From NCBI GenBank assembly GCA_019240375.1, contig JAFAYN010000275.1:1-8972 (forward strand): DNA of 8,972 bases. Direction: 5' to 3'. This DNA is from Gemmatimonadota bacterium (lineage in GTDB: Bacteria; Gemmatimonadota; Gemmatimonadetes; Longimicrobiales; Longimicrobiaceae). The notes under the pieces were generated by a model, which worked only from the letters and a program-made list of their open reading frames with translations, was not told the DNA's origin and searched no databases. Positions 1-5,037 of the stretch are shown here, in pieces; the first letter of the stretch is position 1, and each line of letters starts with the position of its first letter. The position numbers and the translations under genes were made by a program.

Positions 1-1099
1 CTGGTCGCTCGGCTTCCCGCAGGTGACCGCCGGGGCCACGGTGCTCGGCCCGCACCTGGGCGACCTTCCGGACATCCTCAACTACGACGACATCGAGGAT
101 TCGCGGAAGCAGGAGATCCTGAACCAGATCCCGGCGAGCGGGAGTTCGCTGGACGTGGACGTGCGCGCCCCGCTGGTGACGCTGCAGAACCGCAACTTCG
201 CGCTCGGCGTGGCCTACGGCTTCCTGGGGTCGCACTCGGTGGACCGGGACGTGGTGGACCTGTTCTTCAACGGCTACACCACCGGCCGCCGCGACTACAC
301 CGTCCAGAACACCCGCGGGAGCCGCGCCACCTTCTGGGACTTCGCGGCGGCGTACGGCCGGAGCGTGGGCCCGGTGAGCGTGGGCGCGACCGGCCACTAC
401 TACCTGGGCCGGGGCCTGGTGCAGACGCGAGCCTTCGCGCCCACCTACTTCCCGCTCGGCACCGACGTGCAGGTGGAGTACGTGGGGGTGGGCGCCGACG
501 GCGGGCACGGCTTCGGGCTGGACGTGGGCGCCGCGATGGAGCCGGTCCCGGGGCTGACGCTGAGCGCGGCCGTCGCCAACGTGGCCTCGTCGATGACCTG
601 GAGCGACGACCGCACCGGCCGCCGCATCGTCCTGACCAACGCCGACTTCCAGGCGCAGGACTTCCAGAGCGTCCTCGACCGCTACGACGAGAGCGAGCAG
701 GACCTGGGGACCACCCCCACCGGCCGCTTCGCCGAGGTGGCGCAGGGGCTGACCGACGACACCGACTTCCCCACCACGCTGCGCCTGGGCGCCGCCTTCG
801 CCCTCCCCGGCGGCCTGACCACCGTGTCCGGCCAGTACCAGGACAACCTGACCGAAGGTCGCCTGTCCGGGAGCTGGGACCGGCTCCTCGGCCTGGGCGT
901 ACAGCAGCGCCTGGGCTTCCTGACCGCCCGCGTAGGGCTTTCCAGCGACCTGGACGACGCGAACATCGTGGGCGGCGGCCTGACCCTCGGCCCCGTGGAC
1001 CTGGGCCTGGCGAAGTTCACCAACGGCAAGGTCGACGACGCCTCGCGCAACGGCTGGATGGCCAGCTTCGGCCTGAGCGTGCGCGCGCGGCGGCTGTAG
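1..1099 (+). CDS. Outer-membrane beta-barrel-like protein, 5'-truncated by the window edge (possibly DUF5723/PorV-like)
   Basis: The frame is open from base 2 to a TAG at 1097-1099, giving 365 visible residues with no stop upstream, so the gene very probably begins before the window. A GTG at 23 is only an internal valine. There is therefore no signal peptide to inspect. The protein is built of alternating, aromatic- and glycine-rich strands typical of outer-membrane barrels: FALGVAYGF, VSVGATGHYYLGRGL, FGLDVGAAMEPVPGLTLSAAVANV, LRLGAAFALPGGLTTVSGQYQ, and a closing GWMASFGLSV strand. The pattern of an early VDVRAPLVTL stretch, then a VDLFF loop and later AYGRSV-type strands, resembles DUF5723/PorV-like proteins of the FadL fold. 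That family call is from memory and tentative. The chain ends RARRL rather than in the usual terminal aromatic residue. The substrate or role is unknown. It converges on the minus-strand operon across a repeat-rich gap. Confidence 0.6.
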   Translation, partial: WSLGFPQVTAGATVLGPHLGDLPDILNYDDIEDSRKQEILNQIPASGSSLDVDVRAPLVTLQNRNFALGVAYGFLGSHSVDRDVVDLFFNGYTTGRRDYTVQNTRGSRATFWDFAAAYGRSVGPVSVGATGHYYLGRGLVQTRAFAPTYFPLGTDVQVEYVGVGADGGHGFGLDVGAAMEPVPGLTLSAAVANVASSMTWSDDRTGRRIVLTNADFQAQDFQSVLDRYDESEQDLGTTPTGRFAEVAQGLTDDTDFPTTLRLGAAFALPGGLTTVSGQYQDNLTEGRLSGSWDRLLGLGVQQRLGFLTARVGLSSDLDDANIVGGGLTLGPVDLGLAKFTNGKVDDASRNGWMASFGLSVRARRL

Positions 1100-1142
1100 A
1101 AGGGCCCCCTCCCACAGCTGGCCCCCTCGATCCCCGCAAGCA

Positions 1143-1194
1143 GGGGAGGGGCTCAACTACAAGCGAGAACTGCTGTTGTAGTGCTCCCCTCCCC
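1143..1194. repeat. Strong imperfect palindrome (hairpin) inside the intergenic element
   Basis: GGGGAGGGG (1143-1151) is the exact reverse complement of CCCCTCCCC (1186-1194). A second stem, ACTACAA (1156-1162) with TTGTAGT (1176-1182), follows after a small internal loop of four versus three bases. The top loop is about 13 nt and its ends can pair a little further. The RNA hairpin would be very stable on either strand. No T-tract follows, so it is not a classical intrinsic terminator. It may protect the 3' end of the upstream mRNA or be part of a dispersed repeat. Confidence 0.7.
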
Positions 1195-1200
1195 ACCCGT

Positions 1201-1223
1201 GGGGAAGGGGCCGGGGGAGGGGG
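1201..1223 (+). other. Canonical G-quadruplex motif (four tetrads)
   Basis: Four uninterrupted G-runs lie on the plus strand with very short loops: G4, AA, G4, CC, G5, A, G5. Loops of two, two and one bases with at least four Gs per run are the most stable class of predicted intramolecular quadruplex. The preceding C-rich stretch (1186-1198) can pair with the first two G-runs (CCCCTCCCCAC against GTGGGGAAGGGG, one bulge), so duplex hairpin and quadruplex would compete. It lies about 100 nt after the stop codon of the upstream gene, on its coding strand. Confidence 0.75.
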
Positions 1224-1295
1224 CTACGGTGCCAACGGAACACCAGAGTTCGGGCACCTTCCGCACGCCCCCACCCGGCTCGCTTCAGGCTCGCC

Positions 1296-1330
1296 ACCCT
1301 CCCTCAGAGCTGGGGGAGGGTTTTTGTTTC
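1296..1330 (+). terminator. Intrinsic (rho-independent) terminator, plus strand
   Basis: ACCCTCCC (1296-1303) pairs perfectly with GGGAGGGT (1314-1321). A G-T wobble and a further G-C pair extend the stem to ten pairs around the loop AGAGCT (1306-1311). The stem runs directly into TTTTTGTTT (1321-1329). The orientation suits the outer-membrane protein gene ending at 1099, although the distance of about 200 nt is long, with the palindromic element in between. Confidence 0.75.
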
Positions 1331-1354
1331 GTGAGCTTTGGTGCGCGGGGCTCC

Positions 1355-1441
1355 GGGGGAGGGGATGCTCTCCGGAAAGAGTTCATCCCCTTCCACCACC
1401 ACCGCCACCCGCAACTCTTTCCTACGAGCACCCCCTCCCCC
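1355..1441. repeat. Second inverted-repeat element with internal hairpin
   Basis: GGGGGAGGGG (1355-1364) and its exact reverse complement CCCCTCCCCC (1432-1441) bound an 87-bp unit, with the same motif as the first element but facing the other way. Within it, GGGGATG (1361-1367) pairs with CATCCCC (1384-1390), and CTCT (1368-1371) pairs with AGAG (1378-1381) around the loop CCGGAA. The only interruption is a two-base TT bulge, and weaker pairs extend outward to 1357 and 1394. There is no T-tract after it. The right outer arm and the hairpin arm compete for the same G-run. Confidence 0.5.
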
Positions 1442-1639
1442 TGCGCGGCGGCCTCCCCCAACCACGCCGTTCCGCAGTTCCCTGCCGTTCCCACATTCTG
1501 TTGCGAGGGAGACTCGGGGCCGTTTCCGGGGCTCCCGTAGCGGTCGGGGAGACTGCCGGCTGTTTGGCAGGCTCACCGGCCCCGCGGAAGAGACGGACGG
1601 TAGTTTCGTCCGGCTCTGGAGCGGCCCGCCACAACACGC
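1442..1639. other. Non-coding remainder of the convergent intergenic gap
   Basis: No credible gene is seen here on either strand. The open frames crossing it are proline/arginine-rich by-products of the base composition with no ribosome site. The only structures noted are a short hairpin, CGGACG (1594-1599) with CGTCCG (1607-1612) around GTAGTTT, a weak CTGCC/GGCAG pair (1553-1570), and a duplicated GGGAGACT word near 1507 and 1546. Nothing here identifies an RNA gene. Confidence 0.5.
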
Positions 1640-1670
1640 AAAAAGCCCCGGGACACGACGCCCCGGGGCT
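1640..1670 (-). terminator. Intrinsic terminator of the M28 peptidase operon, minus strand
   Basis: Read on the minus strand, AGCCCCGGG (1670-1662) and CCCGGGGCT (1652-1644) form a perfect nine-pair GC stem around a nine-base loop, followed at once by a T-run (1644-1640 complement). It starts 29 nt after the stop codon of the peptidase gene, the textbook position for ending the minus-strand operon. Confidence 0.88.
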
Positions 1671-1698
1671 CTTCGCAATCACACCACCTTGAAACCCC

Positions 1699-3306
1699 TT
1701 ACCGGGTCAGAGCCCGGACCTCCTCCAGCCCCTTCGGATCCCACTGCGGCCGCTGGTCGGCGTTGGCGATCTCGTTCACCGTGTAGAAGATGTACCGCGC
1801 CACCCGCGTCGCCTTCTGAGTGTCGATCTTGCTCACCTCGTCGGACGGCCGGTGATAGTCCTCGTGCACGCCGCTGAAGAAGAAGATCGCCGGAACCTCC
1901 TTGCGGGCGAAGTTGAAGTGGTCGGACCGGAAGAAGAACCGCTCCTGCGGCCAGATGTCGTCCGCCGCGATGAGCCCGATCTCCGGGTGCCGGGTCCGCA
2001 TGGCGTTCACCACCCCGCCCAGCGACGAGTAGTTCTTGCCGATCACCACGATGCTGTCCGGCGAGTTGCGCCCGATCATGTCCACGTTCACGTCGGCGAC
2101 GATCTGCGCCAGCGGGAGCGTCGGGTGGTCCGAGAACCACTCGGAGCCGATCAGCCCCTTCTCCTCGCCGCTCACGTCCAGGAAGACGATGGAGCGCCGC
2201 GGACGGGTGGGCATGGAGGCGAACGCCTCGGCCACCTCGGCCAGCGCCGCGGTCCCGGAAGCGTCGTCGTCCGCGCCGTTGTAGATGGAGTCGCCGCGCG
2301 CGTCCGGCCGCCCCACGCCCACGTGGTCCATGTGCGCCGAGAGCACCACGTACTCGTTGCGGAGCACCGGGTCGCTCCCGCGCAGCACCGCCACCACGTT
2401 GGGGGCACGCCCCTGGTCCACCGATTCCTGCGGGGACGCCGCCGTCACCGTGACGCCCGCGAGCGGGACCGGGCGGAAGTCGGTCGCCGCCGCGCCGCTC
2501 CACGCCTGCTCGAAGGCCACGCCGCCGGCCGCGAACATCCGCCGCGCCGCGTCCTGGGTGACGTAGAACTCCGGGTACGCGATTGCGCCGCCCAGCGAGC
2601 GGGTGGGCTGCTGCGACTGCTGCGCGTACTTGGCGATGCTGTCGGCGGACCACACCGCGTCGAGCACGTGGATCAGCGCCGTCGCGCCGGCCCGCTGCGC
2701 CCCGGTCACCTGCCGGTTGCGCAGGAGGCGCCAGTCGCGGTTGCCGGGGCCGGGGAGCGCCGCCACGGCGACCCGGTCGCGCAGGCTCCCCGCCTCGCCG
2801 AAGCCGCTCTGCCCCACGAACACCAGCCCGCCGGACAGGTCGGCCGTGGTGCCGCCGCGGGTGAAGAAGTCGCGCCCGAGCTGCAGCGTCTGCCGCTGCC
2901 CGTTGGCGCCCGCCACCACCAGCCGCGCCCCGGCCGCGGTCAGGCGGCGCATCGGGTACGGGTACCACTGGAAGTACGTGCCGTTCTCGCCGGCGGGCTC
3001 CAGCCCCAGGCGCCGGTAGTGGTCGACCATGTACTCCGCGGCCGACTCCAGCCCCGGGCTCGGCGTGTCGCGCCCGCGCAGCGCATCCGAGGCCAGGAAG
3101 GAGATCCGCGCGAAGAAGTCGGCCGGCTTGATGGTCGCGGCGGCGGCTTCCAGCGCGGAGGCGCCGCTTGCCGCCATGGCGGCGCCGCTCCCTGCGCCCG
3201 GCACGGGCGACGCCGTGGAGGAAAGGGTGTTGGAAACGGGCGCAGCGCACGCCCCGAGGGCGAGCGCTGCGACAAAGGGGACGGCAACGGACGAACGTCG
3301 CGTCAT
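1699..3306 (-). CDS. M28-family zinc metallopeptidase lipoprotein (putative aminopeptidase)
   Basis: This 535-residue exported metallopeptidase probably removes N-terminal amino acids from peptides outside the cytoplasm. Residues 1-20 are a lipoprotein signal (two Arg, a hydrophobic core, then the lipobox LGAC with Cys20), followed by an Ala/Ser/Gly/Pro linker. Residues about 60-120 match the usual M28 lead-in (LASDALRGRD, HYRRLGLEPAG). About 145-290 is probably an inserted PA-like region. The catalytic set of clan MH is complete: His325 and Asp327 (AHMDHVG), bridging Asp347 (GADDDASGT), base Glu381 and ligand Glu382 (SGEEKG), Asp409 (NVDMIGR) and His485 (HEDYHRPSDE). The ATG at 3306 has GGAGGA four bases upstream. 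It lies 35 bp after the DUF4384 gene, probably in one transcript, and ends before a strong terminator. The family call is firm; the substrate is unknown. Confidence 0.93.
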   Translation of the reverse strand: MTRRSSVAVPFVAALALGACAAPVSNTLSSTASPVPGAGSGAAMAASGASALEAAAATIKPADFFARISFLASDALRGRDTPSPGLESAAEYMVDHYRRLGLEPAGENGTYFQWYPYPMRRLTAAGARLVVAGANGQRQTLQLGRDFFTRGGTTADLSGGLVFVGQSGFGEAGSLRDRVAVAALPGPGNRDWRLLRNRQVTGAQRAGATALIHVLDAVWSADSIAKYAQQSQQPTRSLGGAIAYPEFYVTQDAARRMFAAGGVAFEQAWSGAAATDFRPVPLAGVTVTAASPQESVDQGRAPNVVAVLRGSDPVLRNEYVVLSAHMDHVGVGRPDARGDSIYNGADDDASGTAALAEVAEAFASMPTRPRRSIVFLDVSGEEKGLIGSEWFSDHPTLPLAQIVADVNVDMIGRNSPDSIVVIGKNYSSLGGVVNAMRTRHPEIGLIAADDIWPQERFFFRSDHFNFARKEVPAIFFFSGVHEDYHRPSDEVSKIDTQKATRVARYIFYTVNEIANADQRPQWDPKGLEEVRALTR

Positions 3307-3310
3307 CGGG

Positions 3311-3316
3311 TCCTCC
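3311..3316 (-). promoter_or_regulatory. Ribosome binding site of the M28 peptidase gene
   Basis: On the minus strand GGAGGA precedes the ATG at 3306 by four bases. It supports the ATG that opens directly into the lipoprotein signal. Confidence 0.8.
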
Positions 3317-3341
3317 GGATGGGGTGTGCAGGCCGGTCGGC

Positions 3342-4583
3342 CTACGGCTGACCCTCCGGGCGGACGCGGGGGGCGCTCCCCGCGGAGGGTCGGGATTCTC
3401 TCGCGGGCGCCTGCTCGCGCGGCTCCGCTCGCGGCTCGGAGCGGGGCTGCTCCCGCTGCGTTTCCCTGGGCTGCTCGCGCGGCTGCTCGCGGCGCGGCTC
3501 CTGGGGCGGGGCCACCACCCGCGGACGGGTGGTCTCCTGCTCCGGCGGGCGCCGCTGCAGCACGGGACGCGGCGGGTCGTCGCTGCGCGACGCGGGCTCC
3601 TCGCTGCGACCCGGGCGGGTGCGCTGCGACCCCTGCCTGGGCTGCTGCTGCGGCTGCTGGTCGTCGCTGCGGCGCCCGTCGGCGGAGCCGGACTCCGGGC
3701 GCAGGCGGCCCGAGTCGCCGCTCTGGCCGCCGGAGCCGCCGGAGCGCGCGCGCAGCGGCGGGACGGCGTCGCGGCCGGCCGCGTCCTGCTCCTTGTACCG
3801 GTAGCGCGACTCGGCGAGTCGACCATCGGCCAGGTAGCTGCGGCGATACCCCCGTGAGCTTCGGTAGTAGCGGGTATCATAATAGTACGGGTCGTCCTGC
3901 AACAGGACCCGCAGCCGGTCGCAGCTGTCGTAGTAGCGGCCGGAATACCCGGAGTACCCGGACGAGTACCCGTCGTAGCAGGCGTACCGGGGGTAGTTGT
4001 ACCGCCGCCCCACGTTGTAGCTGTAGTAGTCCACCGCGTAATCGCCGTCCTCCCAGTCGGGGACGAGGAGCTGGGCGATCTGGTCCAGGGCGTAGTACGG
4101 GTCGCCGTGCACCTGGGTCCCGACGCGGCGGAAGGCCCAGCGCGAGCTGTACCGGTCCTGGAAGGCACGGAAGTCGAGCGGGCGCGGCGAGGCGACCGCG
4201 AAGAAGTACCCCATCCCGTTCGACCGGCTCGACACCCAGCTGGCGCCGTACGCCCCGCCGGCGCGGTAGCTCCGCCCGCCCTGCACGTACCCGTCGTCGA
4301 AGGGCGAGTTGGGGAAGAGGAACTCGATCTCGCCGTCGGTGGAAAGGTGGACGAGGGCGACGTACGCGTTCCGGGTGGTGCGGAACTCCAGCGGGATCCG
4401 CTCCCCGGGGGAGAACAGGTCGCGCTCGTTCTGGACCACGAGGCGGACGCGGAAGTCGGGGGACTGGTCCTGCGAGGGCAGGAGGCGCGCGGCGGCCGTG
4501 TCGGGGCCGGGCTCGCGCGCGGAAGCCGCCTCGGCCGTGCCGGCGATGGCGAGCAGGGCGAGGGCGACGATCAGGTTTCGCAT
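3342..4583 (-). CDS. Exported DUF4384-domain protein with Tyr-rich segment and disordered Arg/Glu/Pro tail
   Basis: A 413-residue protein of unknown function. Residues 1-19 or so are a Sec signal peptide (MRNLIVALALLAIAGTAEA, cleavage near AEA-A). Residues about 44-130 match the DUF4384 pattern: RVRLVVQNERDLFSPGERI, then RNAYVALVHL, DGEIEFLFPN and GGRSYRAG, a beta-sandwich-like module that in other bacteria sits in surface or secreted proteins. Residues 182-263 contain 22 tyrosines in 82 positions, plus Cys202 and Cys221, which could form a disulphide. Residues about 270-413 are low-complexity Gln/Arg/Pro/Ser, with seven R-E-Q-P-like tetrapeptides at 365-392, and are surely disordered. The ATG at 4583 was preferred to the longer open frame (to 4901) because it opens the signal peptide and has GGAG seven bases before it. 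It is the first gene of the probable operon with the M28 peptidase. Confidence 0.82.
   Translation of the reverse strand: MRNLIVALALLAIAGTAEAASAREPGPDTAAARLLPSQDQSPDFRVRLVVQNERDLFSPGERIPLEFRTTRNAYVALVHLSTDGEIEFLFPNSPFDDGYVQGGRSYRAGGAYGASWVSSRSNGMGYFFAVASPRPLDFRAFQDRYSSRWAFRRVGTQVHGDPYYALDQIAQLLVPDWEDGDYAVDYYSYNVGRRYNYPRYACYDGYSSGYSGYSGRYYDSCDRLRVLLQDDPYYYDTRYYRSSRGYRRSYLADGRLAESRYRYKEQDAAGRDAVPPLRARSGGSGGQSGDSGRLRPESGSADGRRSDDQQPQQQPRQGSQRTRPGRSEEPASRSDDPPRPVLQRRPPEQETTRPRVVAPPQEPRREQPREQPRETQREQPRSEPRAEPREQAPARESRPSAGSAPRVRPEGQP
3408..3491 (-). repeat. Tetrapeptide (REQP-type) coding repeat
   Basis: Residues 365-392 of the DUF4384 protein are seven consecutive four-residue units: REQP, REQP, RETQ, REQP, RSEP, RAEP, REQA. 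At DNA level this is a degenerate 12-bp tandem repeat. Such tracts give alternating-charge disordered tails and can change length by slippage. Confidence 0.85.
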
Positions 4584-4590
4584 GGTGCAG

Positions 4591-4616
4591 CTCCGGTTGG
4601 GGACGACGCCGTCCCC
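4591..4616 (-). promoter_or_regulatory. Ribosome site of the DUF4384 gene with adjoining hairpin
   Basis: On the minus strand the GGAG at 4594-4591 is seven bases from the ATG at 4583. Immediately upstream, GGGGACG and CGTCCCC (4616-4610 and 4605-4599) form a perfect seven-pair stem with a four-base loop. The hairpin ends only four bases before the GGAG, so it could influence ribosome access or mRNA stability. Its arms also carry the GGGGAC word found repeatedly across this intergenic region. No confident -35/-10 pair for this gene could be picked out. Confidence 0.6.
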
Positions 4617-4719
4617 AGGGGCAATTGGCATTCCGCGTGGCGGATGAAAGCGAAGTAACGACGATGCAGCGACTTGCGGGAGCGGGCCCGACGCGGCGCC
4701 CGGGGCGCTCGTCCATTCG

Positions 4720-4782
4720 CGGGGACAGCGGGTGTCCGTGGCGGGGACACGCCCGGACCGTTGACGCGGCGTGCGGGGACAG
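4720..4782. promoter_or_regulatory. Array of CGGGGACA boxes over the mfd promoter (putative operator)
   Basis: The eight-base word CGGGGACA occurs three times, at 4720-4727, 4742-4749 and 4774-4781. The spacings of 22 and 32 bp are close to two and three helical turns. Between the first two is a reverse-oriented copy of the core (GTGTCC, 4732-4737). It forms perfect inverted repeats with both neighbours: GGACA-N5-TGTCC (4723-4737) and GTGTCC-N7-GGACAC (4732-4750). The third box lies inside the -35/-10 spacer of the rightward promoter. A regulator acting on mfd and/or the divergent DUF4384 operon is inferred; no known regulator is assigned. Confidence 0.45.
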
Positions 4783-4790
4783 CTTACCTT
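4761..4790 (+). promoter_or_regulatory. Probable sigma70-type promoter for mfd
   Basis: TTGACG (4761-4766, one mismatch to the -35 consensus) is followed after 18 bp by TACCTT (4785-4790), which keeps the conserved T, A and final T of a -10 box. Transcription would start near 4797, giving a leader of roughly 240 nt before the GTG at 5038. The -35 match is good and the -10 match is weak. Confidence 0.5.
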
Positions 4791-4796
4791 GCGTCG

Positions 4797-5037
4797 TTTG
4801 CGCCCCAGCGCGCACAGATCGCCCGACCGACGGGGTTTCCATCCAGCAGACCGTGCGTACCCGACCCGAACCGCGCCAGATCGACCACGCCCGCCCCGCA
4901 TCCGTGGACGGCGGCCGGTCTTTCCGTGCCGGTCCTTGGATCCGGCCCTCCACGGATGGTATCGGCTCGGCGCCCGGAGAGCAACAGCGGCGCCGGTCCG
5001 GCCGAATGCCCTGCACCGGTCCCTTCACGCCAGCGTC
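4797..5037 (+). other. Long 5' leader of mfd with a hairpin
   Basis: This stretch has no convincing gene. The mfd frame stays open through it, but the translation is Arg/Pro-rich and unlike Mfd. It contains a long hairpin: ATCCGTGGA (4900-4908) pairs with TCCACGGAT (4949-4957), and inside it GGCCGG (4913-4918) pairs with CCGGCC (4942-4947). No T-run follows the hairpin and no known riboswitch consensus was recognised. Confidence 0.45.

Larger units (their letters stand above)
1104..1224. repeat. MITE/REP-like palindromic intergenic element
   Basis: A 121-bp unit is bounded by perfect 10-bp inverted repeats, GCCCCCTCCC at 1104-1113 and GGGAGGGGGC at 1215-1224. It starts five bases after the stop codon of the left-hand gene. 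Inside lie a second, longer palindrome (1143-1194) and a G-quadruplex motif (1201-1223). It contains no credible ORF. Nested inverted repeats with no coding capacity are what miniature transposable or REP-type elements look like. I see no convincing target-site duplication in the flanks, and copy number elsewhere in the genome cannot be judged from this window, so mobility is inference. Confidence 0.5.

Noticed and set aside
1181..1877. Several small open frames of 69-179 codons in the convergent gap
   Set aside because: They are Pro/Arg/Ser-rich, cross hairpins and terminators, and have no ribosome site or conserved-looking domain.
3402..3491. Possible CRISPR-like or non-coding tandem repeat
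   Set aside because: The 12-bp period stays in frame and encodes R-E-Q-P units. There are no spacers or palindromic repeats, so it is a protein-coding repeat.
1679..4168. Very long minus-strand open frame of 829 codons overlapping the peptidase gene
   Set aside because: It is a by-product of high GC in another frame of the real M28 gene: its translation is Arg/Ala/Thr-rich without domains, while the overlapping frame has a full catalytic site, lipobox and ribosome site.
4584..4901. Longer N-terminus of the DUF4384 protein starting at 4901
   Set aside because: It would bury a clear signal peptide more than 100 residues inside the chain and run through the box array. The ATG at 4583 has a good ribosome site.
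4771..5037. Upstream extension of Mfd by 89 residues
   Set aside because: The extension starts inside the predicted promoter spacer, is Arg/Pro-rich and does not resemble Mfd N-termini. Starting at the GTG at 5038 gives the expected distance to the GLAGSAPS motif.
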